NCBI GenBank assembly: GCA_017403985.1
Contig: JAFRDE010000021.1
Coordinates: 1 to 64,000, forward strand
Direction: 5' to 3'
Length of the DNA: 64,000 nucleotides
Source of the DNA: Ruminococcus sp.
Lineage (GTDB): Bacteria > Bacillota > Clostridia > Oscillospirales > Acutalibacteraceae
Part shown: one piece after another, positions 51,840 through 61,358 of the stretch
Layout: each line of letters starts with the position of its first letter
Numbering within the stretch: position 1 is the stretch's first letter
Made by a program: the position numbers and the translations under genes
Notes under the pieces: model-generated
Seen by the model: only the letters and a program-made list of their open reading frames with translations
Told to the model about the DNA's origin: nothing
Database searches by the model: none

Positions 51840-52464
51840 TATGCGCTGCGGATGATGTGCGGGGGACGGCGCTCAACACGCGTGTTCGACGTCCCGCAAG
51901 AAAGCCTTCCCCATCAAAGGGAAGGCTTGTAAACGCCCCTGCGTTGCTTTAACGGTTGTTCCTATCTTACGTTTTCGATATATGCAACGCCCGTCCGTCT
52001 GCGGACGGTCAATGACCGTCCCTACCACCCACACTGCAGCGTTTGCTGTAGGGGACGGCGCTTGCCGACGTCCCGAAACGTATGATGATATGCCGTTTCC
52101 CGCGAAGAAACTACAGCCTTTCCCCTCAAGGAATAAGGCAGATAAACAACACATATTCATCGATCAGCGAAAGCACCGGCCAAGCCTTCGCTGTCATAAC
52201 GCGCCGGCGGACTTTTCCATCCGTCGGCGCGCGTTTTCTTTTTAGTGATTTTACATGCATACGGTCGGGGATGATTGTACACTTTGCCGATTTTGTGCTT
52301 TTTTCTTTCTTTTTTCTTCTTTGGAAAATATTTGACTTTGCGATTTAGTATGATTACTGTAGGGTAATTTGAGAACACCCTTTAAAAAATAATAGGATAT
52401 CGAAATCGCGATATCCATGTTTCAGCTTTTTTCATCAAAAAAGCTGCACGACACGGAGTTCATT
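51840..52464. repeat. Intergenic region with repeat hairpins, no gene
   Basis: Contains GCCTTCCCCATCAAAGGGAAGGC (51903-51928), GTCCGTCTGCGGAC, GTAGGGGACGGCG and CGACGTCCCG arranged as inverted units, and a pair of GGCGGAC / GTCGGCGCGCG sites near 52205-52235. The last 230 bases are AT-rich and include TTGACT near 52331; no convincing promoter spacing was found. Confidence 0.5.
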
Positions 52465-54111
52465 ATGAATGTGTTCATCTTTTTCAAAGTACTCGGCGGT
52501 TTAGGTCTGTTCTTCCTGGGTATGAAGTACATGGGTGAAGGACTTGAGCTTGCCGCGGGTAACAAACTGCGAACCCTTCTTGAGAAGATCACTTCCAACA
52601 AATTCCTCGGAATGCTGGTCGGCGTTGCCGTGACTGCGGTCATCCAAAGCTCGTCCGCGACCGACGCGATGGTGGTCGGTTTTACTAATGCGGGTTTGAT
52701 GGAGCTCGCCCAGACGGTGGGTATCCTCTTCGGCGCGAAGATCGGTACATGCGTGACCTCTGTCCTGCTCTCATTCGACATCAAGAGCATTGTTCCGCTG
52801 TTTATCTTCCTCGGCGTTATCGTAATGATGTTCGTCAAGAAGAATAACTATAAGTACTACGGTCAGATTTTAGCAGGCTTCGGTATCCTCTTCTTCGGCA
52901 TGGACATGATGTCCGGCGCTTTGAAGAGCCTGAACGAAAACGGCTTGATTGACGGCATTTTATCCAGTGTCAACAACCCGTTTATCGGCATTTTGCTCGG
53001 TACGGCTGTTACCGCTGTGATCCAAAGCTCGTCCGCTTCCGTCGGTATCCTGATGGCGCTTGCTGCTGCGGGTGCGATCAATGTCGATCAGGCGATCTTC
53101 ATCGTGTTCGGCATGAACCTCGGTGCAACGATGCCGGCGTTCCTGTCTGCCGCGGGCGCGAAGCGCAACGCAAAGCAGGTCGCGATTCTGAATATGCTGA
53201 TCACTCTTTCGGGCGTTATCATTCTGACACCGCTGACGATGCTGCTCCCGATTGCGGATACGATCGAAAAGATCCTGCCGGGCACTGCTGCCGCGCAGAT
53301 CTCCGCCGCTCATATCTTCTTCAATGTGGCGATGACAGTGATCTTGCTGCCCTTCTCCTCCCTGCTCGTGAAGCTGACGCAAAAGATTCTGCCCTATCAT
53401 GAGGATCCGGAAAAGGACAAGATGGCGGTGGAATTTATCGACAACCGCATCCTGACCACCCCTCCCATGGCGGTGCTGCAGTGTGAGAAGGAAGTCGCGC
53501 GTCTGAGCCGTCTGGTACAGAAGAATTATAACCGTTCGATGATCGCGTTCTTTGACCGGGACAAGGATTCCATCGACAAGGTGCTCGACAGAGAGAAGGT
53601 CATCGACTTCCTCTCTAAGGAGATCACCGATTATATCGTTAAAATCAACGCCCTTGACGTTGACGCTCACGACCGCCAGATTGTTGCCGCGATGTATTCG
53701 GCGATCCAGGATCTGGAGCGCATCGGCGACCACGCCGAGAACATCGTGGAATATACGCGCACGATTATCGAGGATAATCTGCATTTCTCCGAAACCGCGA
53801 TGGCGGAGATGAAGGATATCAGCGACAAGTGCCGCTCGCTGATGGAGCTGAGCTTCGCGATGTTCAACGCGCAGGGCGGTTCTCCCGAGCTGATCGAGCG
53901 TATCATCAAGATCGAGGACAGCGTCGACGACTGCAAGGATGATTACAAGCAGAATCATATCCGCCGTATGGATGCGGGCGACTGCAACGCGGAAGCGGGT
54001 ACGATGTTCCTGAATATGCTGATCGATATCGAGCGTATCGGCGACCATGCGATCAACGTCGCGTTCGCGATCCCGAACCGTCAGAAGAACCTTATCGCCG
54101 AACCGGCGTAA
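52465..54111 (+). CDS. Na+/phosphate cotransporter family protein with PhoU-like domain
   Basis: About 548 residues. Two Na_Pi_cotrans repeats each contain the QSSSA signature: VTAVIQSSSATDAMVVGF near residue 55 and VTAVIQSSSASVGILMALAA near 187. The hydrophobic part ends around residue 310. The C-terminal ~220 residues are helical and PhoU-like, with two 'ERIGDHAENIVEY' and 'ERIGDHAINVAFA' repeats. It probably imports phosphate with sodium. ATG at 52465 is preferred as GGAG is six bases upstream; the ATG at 52417 has none. Confidence 0.92.
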   Translation: MNVFIFFKVLGGLGLFFLGMKYMGEGLELAAGNKLRTLLEKITSNKFLGMLVGVAVTAVIQSSSATDAMVVGFTNAGLMELAQTVGILFGAKIGTCVTSVLLSFDIKSIVPLFIFLGVIVMMFVKKNNYKYYGQILAGFGILFFGMDMMSGALKSLNENGLIDGILSSVNNPFIGILLGTAVTAVIQSSSASVGILMALAAAGAINVDQAIFIVFGMNLGATMPAFLSAAGAKRNAKQVAILNMLITLSGVIILTPLTMLLPIADTIEKILPGTAAAQISAAHIFFNVAMTVILLPFSSLLVKLTQKILPYHEDPEKDKMAVEFIDNRILTTPPMAVLQCEKEVARLSRLVQKNYNRSMIAFFDRDKDSIDKVLDREKVIDFLSKEITDYIVKINALDVDAHDRQIVAAMYSAIQDLERIGDHAENIVEYTRTIIEDNLHFSETAMAEMKDISDKCRSLMELSFAMFNAQGGSPELIERIIKIEDSVDDCKDDYKQNHIRRMDAGDCNAEAGTMFLNMLIDIERIGDHAINVAFAIPNRQKNLIAEPA

Positions 54112-54127
54112 ATACAACCGAAAAAAT

Positions 54128-54163
54128 AACCGACAGCAGGCGTTTGCTTACTGTCGGTTTTTC
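54128..54163 (+). terminator. Intrinsic terminator between convergent genes
   Basis: AACCGACAG / CTGTCGGTT with a 14-base loop, then TTTT; it ends at the last base before alkD. Confidence 0.8.
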
Positions 54164-54844
54164 TTATTTCCGTCTTAAAGTTTTGAGATACGCTTTTTGC
54201 TCGTCCGTGATGCGGTAGCTCTCGACCGCCTTTTGGATGGTTTTGTTATGTACCCATTTGTCGAGCCGCTGTTCGGTGAGATAGGGGAGAGCGGCGTCGT
54301 ACTGCTTCGCGAGAGCGGTGGCGAAGTACCACGCGATCATCATGTTCACATAGTATTCCTCGCAGTGGACTGCGGCTACCATGGCGGGATACTTTTCGTC
54401 AAACCGATCGTCGAGGAAGTAGTTCATCAGGTTGAGGATACCGCAGCGGACCGTGTAGGTGTGGTCGCTTTTCATCCACTTTTCAAGATATGGGAGCAGC
54501 CTTTCGGGATATTTGGCTAAAGCTTTGATGCGCAGGGAGTCGCACACCGCCCAGTTGTCGATATACGGCAGGAAGCGCTCGACCGCGGCGATCCCCTCGT
54601 CAAAATCCTTGATGCCGGAAAGGAGGAAGCTGTGCAGATGGTTTTCCTCCAAATATTCATGGGGGAGCGAGGAAAGGAAATCCTTTGCTTCGTCGGTATT
54701 TTTCAGCTCTTTGGCGAGCGCGCGCAGCGCGGGGAGCCGTACGCCGATGATCGTTTCGGGATCGACGGTCGGATTCAGCTTCGCGGTGAACGCCTGATAT
54801 TCTTTGTCCTGTAAAGCGAACAGGCGTTTTTGTATCTCTGTCAT
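54164..54844 (-). CDS. alkD: DNA alkylation repair protein (AlkD-like HEAT repeat)
   Basis: 226 residues, all helical. VRLPALRALAKELKNTDEAK, EENHLHSFLLSGIKDFDEGI, FLPYIDNWAVCDSLRIKA and YTVRCGILNLMNYFLDD match the HEAT-like alkylpurine glycosylase family. NWAVCD is the segment that holds the catalytic Asp and Trp. Start ATG at 54844 overlaps the stop of trxB by one base (TGATG), so the two are co-translated. Confidence 0.88.
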   Translation of the reverse strand: MTEIQKRLFALQDKEYQAFTAKLNPTVDPETIIGVRLPALRALAKELKNTDEAKDFLSSLPHEYLEENHLHSFLLSGIKDFDEGIAAVERFLPYIDNWAVCDSLRIKALAKYPERLLPYLEKWMKSDHTYTVRCGILNLMNYFLDDRFDEKYPAMVAAVHCEEYYVNMMIAWYFATALAKQYDAALPYLTEQRLDKWVHNKTIQKAVESYRITDEQKAYLKTLRRK

Positions 54845-55752
54845 CACTTTTGCCTCAGATATTTGCGCGCCGAATCCGCCGCCTGAGCGCCGTCGGCGCA
54901 GGCGGTGACGATCTGACGCAGGGATTTATGACGCGTATCGCCCGCGGCAAACAGCCCGGGGGTCCCGGTGCGCATCTCGCTGTCGGTGAGAAGATAGCCT
55001 TTCTCGTCCAGCTCGACCAGATCGCCGTAGATATCGTTGTCGGGAGTCATGCCGAACGCCTCGAACACGCCGCTGACGGCGAGGTCGGATTCTTCGCCGG
55101 TATCGAGATTTTTGACCGTCAGCGCGCTGACGGTGAAATCGCCCTTGATTGCGACGGGGATATGGTGCGGCATCAGGCGGATATTATCGATATCCTCGAG
55201 CTGTCTGAGATAGCGTTCCGCCGCGACGGGCGCGTCCTGACGGAAGATCAGATACACCTCTTCGCAGAGGTTGGACAGATAGATCGCGTCGCCGAGCGCC
55301 GAGTTGCCCGCGCCGATAACAGCGGTCTTTTTGCCGCGGAAAAAGCCGCCGTCGCATACCGCGCACCAGCTCACGCCGCGCCCGCGGAGCTTATCTTCGC
55401 CCGGAATGCCCAGCTCCTTGCGGCGGATACCGTTGGCGATGATGACGGCTTTTGCTTCATAGCTGTCGGCATCTGTCGCGACAGTGAAGATGTCGCCGGA
55501 TTTTGTGAGCCCGGTGACGTTTGCCGAGCGGCTCTCTACGCTCAGCGCGTCGACCTGTGCCTTGATGTCGGCAGCGAGCTGAAAGCCCTCAATCTCTTTA
55601 TATGATGGGTAGTTCTCGATCTTCGCGGTCAGCGCGACCTGTCCGCCGAAGCCGGCTTTTTCAATGATAAGCGTATTCAGTCCCGAACGGGCGGCATAGA
55701 TGGCGGCGGTCATCCCCGCGACGCCTCCGCCGATGATAATAAGATCGTACAT
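54844..55752 (-). CDS. trxB: Thioredoxin-disulfide reductase
   Basis: 302 residues. FAD-binding start LIIIGGGVAGMTAAIYAARSG, redox pair WCAVCDGG (C-A-V-C, near residue 131), NADPH-binding AVIGAGNSALGDAIYL and the FAD C-terminal motif GLFAAGDTRHKSLRQI. The usual active site reads C-A-T-C; here it is C-A-V-C, as in several clostridial homologues. AGAAAGG precedes the ATG. Confidence 0.92.
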   Translation of the reverse strand: MYDLIIIGGGVAGMTAAIYAARSGLNTLIIEKAGFGGQVALTAKIENYPSYKEIEGFQLAADIKAQVDALSVESRSANVTGLTKSGDIFTVATDADSYEAKAVIIANGIRRKELGIPGEDKLRGRGVSWCAVCDGGFFRGKKTAVIGAGNSALGDAIYLSNLCEEVYLIFRQDAPVAAERYLRQLEDIDNIRLMPHHIPVAIKGDFTVSALTVKNLDTGEESDLAVSGVFEAFGMTPDNDIYGDLVELDEKGYLLTDSEMRTGTPGLFAAGDTRHKSLRQIVTACADGAQAADSARKYLRQK

Positions 55753-55778
55753 TGCAAAATCCCTTTCTGTAGAAATAG

Positions 55779-55803
55779 TAGGGGAGGGGTTTGCTCCTCC
55801 CGT
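55779..55803. repeat. Short repeat AGTAGGGGAGGGGTTTGCTCC
   Basis: Variant of the 17316-17350 palindrome, just upstream of trxB. Confidence 0.55.
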
Positions 55804-55815
55804 GAAGACCGGTCA

Positions 55816-56178
55816 CTAAAAATTAAAATACCTCTTGATCGCTTGAAAGGACTCGTCCGAAATCACGTGCTCCATGCGGCAGGCGTCCTCGGAGGCGGTT
55901 TCTTCGTCCACGCCCATCGCCATCAGCATTTTGGTCAGATATTGATGACGCTCATAGATCTTTTCGGCGACCTCGCGCCCGGCGCCGGTCAGGCTCAGAC
56001 CGCCGCCGTCGCCGACCTCGACATAGCCGCCGTTGCGCAGCAGCCCGATCGCGCGGCTGACCGAGGGCTTACTGAAGCCCATATATTCGCCCACGTCGAT
56101 CGCACGGACAAAGCCTTTCTTTTCGGATAATATCAGTATTGTTTCCAGGTACATTTCGCCGGATTCCTGTAATCTCAT
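55816..56178 (-). CDS. MntR/DtxR-family metal-dependent regulator
   Basis: 120 residues. The N-terminal winged helix runs GEMYLETILILSEKKGFVRA and MGFSKPSVSRAIGLLRNGGY; the metal and dimer part is YERHQYLTKMLMAMGVDEET, ending DACRMEHVISDESFQAIKR. His and Glu ligands of the MntR site are in place (E/H in YLETIL, ERHQYLT, CRMEHVIS). It lacks an SH3-like domain, as MntR does. A good promoter lies upstream, where it may bind. GGAGG precedes the ATG. Confidence 0.88.
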   Translation of the reverse strand: MRLQESGEMYLETILILSEKKGFVRAIDVGEYMGFSKPSVSRAIGLLRNGGYVEVGDGGGLSLTGAGREVAEKIYERHQYLTKMLMAMGVDEETASEDACRMEHVISDESFQAIKRYFNF

Positions 56179-56210
56179 GGGAAAAACCTCCTGTTGAGTC
56201 AGCTGTGGCT

Positions 56211-56239
56211 ATTCTATCATATTTATATGCAAAAAGCAA
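56211..56239 (-). promoter_or_regulatory. Promoter of the MntR-like gene
   Basis: On the minus strand TTGCTT, 17 bases, TAGAAT. Confidence 0.65.
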
Positions 56240-56255
56240 ACGAAAACAGCTGATT

Positions 56256-56282
56256 AAAAAGCCCCGCGATTGATCGCGGGGC
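56256..56282 (-). terminator. Intrinsic terminator after murE
   Basis: On the minus strand GCCCCGCGAT / ATCGCGGGGC, then TTTTT. Confidence 0.85.
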
Positions 56283-56295
56283 AAAATGGTTTGTT

Positions 56296-57789
56296 TTATC
56301 TGTTGTCCTTATCGCTGTCGTCGTCATCGTCCTGATCGGCGTCGATGATGTCGGCGATGATCTCGCGCTCATCCATATGGTACTTCACGCCGCGGATCTC
56401 CTGATAATCCTCGTGACCCTTGCCGGCGAGGACGATGATATCGCCCGCCTCGGCATTCTCGATACAGTAGCGGATCGCGTCGATGCGGTTGGGGATGACG
56501 ACATACTTGCCGCCGACCTTGTCGAGACCGACCTTGATGTCCGCGATGATGTCCATGACGTCCTCAAAGCGGCTGTTGTCCTCTGTGACGACGGACAGGT
56601 CGGATAGCCTGCCGCTGACCTCGCCCATCTCGAAGCGGCGGCTCTTCGGGCGGTTGCCGCCCGCGCCGAACATCGTGATCAGGCGGTGGGGCTTGTATTC
56701 GCGCAGGGTGGACAGCACGTTTTCCATCGAAACGGCGTTGTGCGCGTAGTCGATCAGCATAGTATAATTGCCGGGAACGGGCACGACCTCGACCCTGCCC
56801 TTGACCTTGACGGACTTCAAGCCGTTGAGGATGGCTCTCTCGGGGATGTCGAAGTGGCGGCATACCGCGATCGCGGCGAGTGCGTTGTAAACGGAGAAGC
56901 GTCCGGGGATAGCGACGTCAACGCTCAGCTCCATCACGCCGGTGGTGTTGAAATGTACGCCGATGAAGCCGCGCTTCGCGACCAGCTCGTCGCCGTGGGC
57001 GACCAGCTCGGCGTTCTCGCTGTAGCCGTAGGTCTCGATCTCGCAGGTGTGACCTTCGATCACGCCCTGCGCGCTTTCGTCGTCGATATTGATGATACCG
57101 GTCTTGCAGCGTTTGAACAGCAGACTCTTGCAGGCGAGGTATTCCTCCATGTCCTTATGCTCGACGCCGCCGATATGGTCGCTGGAGAAGTTGGTGAAGA
57201 TACCGTAGTCGAAGAGGACGCCGTCGGTGCGGTGCCACTTCAGGCCGAGGGAGGAGGCTTCGATGACCATTGCCTTGCATCCCTCGTTGATCATGCGGCG
57301 CATCGCCTGCTGGATCTCATAGCTCTCGGGAGTGGTGTTGTTGGTTTTGTAGATCTGGTTGCCGATCAGGATGCCCAGGGTGCCGATGGTGCCGGTCTTG
57401 ATACCCGCGTTCTCTAAGATAGAGCGGATCATCGCTACCGTGGTGGTTTTGCCTTTGGTGCCGGTGACGGCGATGGTGGTCAGCTCCTCGGCGGGTCTGC
57501 CGAAGTATTCGACGCTCATCAGCGCTAAGGTCGCGCGCGCGTCCTTGACGCGAACGACCGTCACGCCGTCATAGGCGATCCCCTCGTCCTCGACGATCAG
57601 CGCCTTCGCGCCGCGCTCGACCGCGTCGGGGATGAACTTGTGTCCGTCGACGTTGTAGCCCTTGAGGGCAACGAACGCGCAGCCCCTGACGACCTTGCGG
57701 CTGTCGTAGATGACGTCCTTGATGTTGACGTCAAGCGAGCCGGAGTCAAGCGTATATTCACATTTTTGCAGTAAATCGATCAGTTTCAT
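56296..57789 (-). CDS. murE: UDP-MurNAc-L-Ala-D-Glu ligase (MurE, probably mDAP-adding)
   Basis: 497 residues. N-terminal domain KDVIYDSRKVVRGCAFVALK. ATP site AVTGTKGKTTTVAMI near residue 110, and NNTTPESYEIQQAM. The carbamylated-Lys region is GVEHKDMEEYLACKSLLFKR, and the LIDYAHNAVSMENVL block follows. The substrate-specificity site reads DNSR where the meso-diaminopimelate enzymes have DNPR; the Arg is kept, so mDAP is likely. The C-terminal tail is an acidic Asp-rich stretch. GGAGG precedes the ATG. Confidence 0.93.
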   Translation of the reverse strand: MKLIDLLQKCEYTLDSGSLDVNIKDVIYDSRKVVRGCAFVALKGYNVDGHKFIPDAVERGAKALIVEDEGIAYDGVTVVRVKDARATLALMSVEYFGRPAEELTTIAVTGTKGKTTTVAMIRSILENAGIKTGTIGTLGILIGNQIYKTNNTTPESYEIQQAMRRMINEGCKAMVIEASSLGLKWHRTDGVLFDYGIFTNFSSDHIGGVEHKDMEEYLACKSLLFKRCKTGIINIDDESAQGVIEGHTCEIETYGYSENAELVAHGDELVAKRGFIGVHFNTTGVMELSVDVAIPGRFSVYNALAAIAVCRHFDIPERAILNGLKSVKVKGRVEVVPVPGNYTMLIDYAHNAVSMENVLSTLREYKPHRLITMFGAGGNRPKSRRFEMGEVSGRLSDLSVVTEDNSRFEDVMDIIADIKVGLDKVGGKYVVIPNRIDAIRYCIENAEAGDIIVLAGKGHEDYQEIRGVKYHMDEREIIADIIDADQDDDDDSDKDNR

Positions 57790-57837
57790 CGTGAGCCTCC
57801 GTGAATTTGTCGGGCAGGTAAAGCGAGAGATCGGTAT

Positions 57838-57908
57838 CTCCCTTCAGTCGATACAATCCCTCAGCCGCCGTTCGGCGACAGCTCCCGTTACCGAAGGGAG
57901 CCTTTTGT
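57838..57908. repeat. Intergenic repeat, 'CTCCCTTC...GAAGGGAGCC' type
   Basis: TCTCCCTTCAGTCGATACAA, then CAGCCGCCGTTCGGCGACAG and CCGAAGGGAGCC; similar to 19907-20110 and 41118-41250. From 57909 to 58270 I see no gene and no clear signal. Confidence 0.6.
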
Positions 57909-58270
57909 TTTACGCCCAACATGTAATGAATATAAAAATACTTCTATATTATACATATAAAATGACGCTCGTGTCAATGTTTCTTTTCGTCGGGAAAAGG
58001 GGCTTTTAGTGAAATTATACGAAAAATAACGAAAAGTTCGGCACGGGCGCGCCTTTATTCTGAAGTGGAAAAATAAACGCCCCTCCCGGGGACAGAATAC
58101 CCTGTTCCTCAAAAGGAAAGTTGACAACTTGCACAAAAGCCTTCTCGTCAATAGCGATAAAAATAAAAGGGTCGATTTGTGCACAACAAACATAAATCAA
58201 AAAAACCATTGACAAAACAGACAAAAAGCAAATCCAAAATTAATGTTTTAGATAAAAAGTACAAAAGGAG

Positions 58271-58300
58271 TTGAAATCACCTATGCACATATGGTAAAAT
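58271..58300 (+). promoter_or_regulatory. Promoter of the maltodextrin operon
   Basis: TTGAAA, 18 bases, TAAAAT, about 80 bases ahead of the binding-protein gene. Confidence 0.55.
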
Positions 58301-58381
58301 TTATACAGTGATTAGGTGCGCCGGTCCGGATTCTCGGTGCAACCTGTCCAAAAAAATATTTTTGGAAAGAAGGAATTCATT

Positions 58382-59662
58382 ATGAAAAAGATTCTTGCTC
58401 TGTTGCTGGCTGTATTGATGCTGGCTTCCGTCCTCGTTGCCTGCGGCGGCGGCGATAACGGCGGCGGCGCCTCTTCCGGCGGCAGCGCCGACAACAACGG
58501 CGACCCGTTCTACGGCGAGGATAACATCTCCCTGCTCGTATGGGCTCCCGACAACGCTGTGTCTCTGACCAAGCAGCTGTGCGAAGACTTTATCGCAAAG
58601 TATCCCGACAAGACCATCACCATCGATGTTCAGGCTCAGGGCGAAGCTGACGCTGCTGCTCAGATGCTCAACGACCTCGACAAGGCTGCCGACGTTTTCG
58701 GTTTTGTCTGCAACAACATCAACAAGCTCCAGCAGGGCAACGCTCTGGCTCCGGTTGTTGACGATTATCTCGAGGACGTTAAGTCCCGCAACACCGAATT
58801 TGCTGTTTCTACCGGCACACTGAACGACACTCTTCTCGCTTACCCCGAGACCGGTGAGAACGGCTACTATCTCGTATACGACAAGCAGTATGTATCCGAC
58901 GAGGACGCTAAGTCCCTCGAAGGCATCTTAGAAGCTTGCCGCAAGGCTGACAAGAAGTGCCTGATCAACATCGATAACGGCTTCTATGGCTGCATGACCC
59001 TCTACACCGGCGGTATGTACAACGACGGTCTGACCGAGGACGGCACCCAGATCTTCAACGACTACAACGAAGATGAAGTTCTCGATTCTCTCGAGGCATT
59101 TGCTAACCTGTTCCATGAGTACAGCGACGTATTCATGAGCGCTGACCCCGCCCGTATCGGTTCCGGTATGGCTGAGGATCCCTCCACTGTTGCTGCCGGC
59201 GTTGACGGTTCCTGGAATGCCGCTACCGTTGCTAACGTTCTGGGCGACAACTACGGCGCTGCCAAGCTGCCCACCATCAACATCAAGGGCGAAGACAAGC
59301 AGATCATCGGCATGAACGGTGCGAAGCTCATCGGTGTTAACTCCCACTCCAAGTTCCCCGAGGCTGCTCAGGTTCTCGCTAACTACCTGACCAGCGAAGA
59401 GGTTCAGACCACCAGACTTGAAGAACTCAACTGGCTGCCCTCCAACAAGAATGCGCAGCAGAACGATATCGTTAAGAACAGCCCGGCTCTGTCCGCACTG
59501 CTCGCTCAGTCCGAATTCTCCATTCCTCAGATCAACATCGCTGAGACCTTCTGGACTCCTGTCGGCACCCTCGGCGCCAAGCTGTTCAAGGAAGACGATT
59601 ACAGCAGAGAGACTCTGAAGAGCGAATTCGAGAAGGCTGTCGCTAACATTCTCGACGAATAA
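58382..59662 (+). CDS. Maltose/maltodextrin-type solute-binding lipoprotein
   Basis: About 426 residues. Signal peptide with lipobox LVACGG, a Gly/Ser linker, then a type 1 extracellular binding fold: ISLLVWAPDNAVSLTKQLCE, PDKTITIDVQAQGEADAAAQ, and LTSEEVQTTRLEELNWLPSN near the end. It should bind a malto-oligosaccharide and hand it to the permeases encoded downstream. The codon choice (GCT, GTT, AAG) differs from neighbouring genes in the way highly expressed genes often do. Ribosome site GAAGGA before the ATG at 58382. Confidence 0.9.
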   Translation: MKKILALLLAVLMLASVLVACGGGDNGGGASSGGSADNNGDPFYGEDNISLLVWAPDNAVSLTKQLCEDFIAKYPDKTITIDVQAQGEADAAAQMLNDLDKAADVFGFVCNNINKLQQGNALAPVVDDYLEDVKSRNTEFAVSTGTLNDTLLAYPETGENGYYLVYDKQYVSDEDAKSLEGILEACRKADKKCLINIDNGFYGCMTLYTGGMYNDGLTEDGTQIFNDYNEDEVLDSLEAFANLFHEYSDVFMSADPARIGSGMAEDPSTVAAGVDGSWNAATVANVLGDNYGAAKLPTINIKGEDKQIIGMNGAKLIGVNSHSKFPEAAQVLANYLTSEEVQTTRLEELNWLPSNKNAQQNDIVKNSPALSALLAQSEFSIPQINIAETFWTPVGTLGAKLFKEDDYSRETLKSEFEKAVANILDE

Positions 59663-59697
59663 TTTCTTCAAACCGATCTGTACTTACGTACACGGCT

Positions 59698-59818
59698 GAA
59701 CCTGAATTTTTAGGTTTTTTCGATTTATGAGGTCGGGCGGCGCTATCGCCGCCCGACCGAAGAAGTATATTTACTGTATCTAACCGGGCGTCTGTGGATA
59801 CAGTGAAACCACAGACGC
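59698..59818 (+). other. Hairpin array between binding-protein and permease genes
   Basis: Three hairpins: AACCT / AGGTT with a T-run (59699-59720), a very stable GTCGGGCGGCG / CGCCGCCCGAC (59732-59757), and GCGTCTGTGG / CCACAGACGC (59788-59818). They can stop part of the transcription or protect the upstream mRNA, which gives more binding protein than permease. Confidence 0.75.
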
Positions 59819-59843
59819 AAAACTCATACTGGGAGTTGAACTG

Positions 59844-61358
59844 ATGAAATATATTGATTATGTGCAGCTCAACCCGTTCCAGAAATTGGGGTATAATCTC
59901 AAGAAATTCTTTGTTAATCTTCCCGCGAACTTAGGCAAAATCTTCAAGGCGATCGGCAGATTCTTCAAGAAGATTTTCGTAGGTATCGGCAAAGGATTTG
60001 CGGGATATTTCTCCAGATTCGTCAAGGGCGATTGGGCTACAAAAATATCTTACCTTATCATGGGCTTTGGCAATATCGTCAAAGGTCAGGTTATCAAGGG
60101 ATTAATCTTCCTTGCTACCGAAGTTCTCTTCATTCTTTATATGGTCGGTTTCGGTTGGGATAAGATTTACAACCTCGGTTTCTTTAACAACGGAACCATC
60201 GGTTTTAACGAAGAGGGCTGGGGCGTGCTGCCGAACGGTCGTATGGGCCGTGTCGAAGGCGACGACTCCATGAAACTGCTCCTTTACGGAGTTATGACGC
60301 TCGTTATCATCGCGATCTTTATTGCGATCTATGTTGCGAGCACCAAGTCCGCCTACAAGGCGCAGCAGATGAAAGCCGCCGGCGAAAAGCTGCCCGGCTT
60401 CGGTACCGAGATCAAAGAGTTCTTCGACAGCAAGTTCCATATCACGCTGCTGGCGTTCCCGACTCTGACCATCTCGATCTTCACCATCCTGCCGCTGATA
60501 TTCATGATCCTTATCGCGTTCACCAACTATGACCACGCTCACATCGGTAAGCTGTTCTCATGGGTCGGTTTTGAAACGTTCGCTAAGGTATTCTCGAACA
60601 CCGGCGCTGCCTCGATGGGCAAAACTTTCGTAGAACTTGTTAAATGGACGCTGATCTGGGCGGTACTCGCGACAGTACTCAACTATATCCTCGGTATGGT
60701 TGTCGCCCTTATGATAAATAAGAAGGGCATCAAGCTCAAGGCATTATGGAGAACACTGTTCGTTGTTACCGTTGCGGTACCCCAGTTCGTATCCCTGCTG
60801 CTCATGAGCCAGATGCTCGACGTAAACGGCGGTGCGATCAATGTTCTGCTCCATGATGTGCTCCACTGGACGCCCCAGTATATCGACTTCTTAGGCGGCG
60901 ACCCGTGGGTAGCGCGTATCACCGTTATTGTCGTAAATATCTGGGTCGGTATCCCGTATACCATCCTGATCACCTCGGGTATTCTGATGAATATCCCGGC
61001 TGACCTGTACGAGAGCGCTACCATCGACGGCGCGGGCCCCGTGAAATCTTTCTTCAAGATCACGCTGCCCTACATGCTGTTCGTTACCACTCCGTACCTC
61101 ATCACCAGCTTCGTCGGCAACATCAATAACTTCAACGTTATCTACCTGTTGACGTCGAACCTCCAGAACTCCAACGATCTATATCAGGCGGGCTACACCG
61201 ACTTGCTTGTTACATGGCTGTTCAAGCTGACCATGAACTCGCAGGACTACAACTACGCCGCTGCCATCGGTATCTTGGTATTCATCGTCTGCGCGACCGT
61301 ATCGCTGCTGACCTTCAACCTTACCAAGTCCGCTAAGAACGAGGAGGAATTCTCATGA
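59844..61358 (+). CDS. MalF-like sugar ABC transporter permease
   Basis: 504 residues. An N-terminal ~95-residue region is rich in Lys and Phe with amphipathic helices. The permease core has about eight membrane segments, and the EAA loop is seen in ESATIDGAGPVKSFFKITLP near residue 390. The periplasmic-type insertion is longer than in short permeases, as in MalF. It pairs with the next gene to form the membrane channel. GGGAG before the ATG. Overlaps the next gene (ATGA). Confidence 0.92.
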   Translation: MKYIDYVQLNPFQKLGYNLKKFFVNLPANLGKIFKAIGRFFKKIFVGIGKGFAGYFSRFVKGDWATKISYLIMGFGNIVKGQVIKGLIFLATEVLFILYMVGFGWDKIYNLGFFNNGTIGFNEEGWGVLPNGRMGRVEGDDSMKLLLYGVMTLVIIAIFIAIYVASTKSAYKAQQMKAAGEKLPGFGTEIKEFFDSKFHITLLAFPTLTISIFTILPLIFMILIAFTNYDHAHIGKLFSWVGFETFAKVFSNTGAASMGKTFVELVKWTLIWAVLATVLNYILGMVVALMINKKGIKLKALWRTLFVVTVAVPQFVSLLLMSQMLDVNGGAINVLLHDVLHWTPQYIDFLGGDPWVARITVIVVNIWVGIPYTILITSGILMNIPADLYESATIDGAGPVKSFFKITLPYMLFVTTPYLITSFVGNINNFNVIYLLTSNLQNSNDLYQAGYTDLLVTWLFKLTMNSQDYNYAAAIGILVFIVCATVSLLTFNLTKSAKNEEEFS

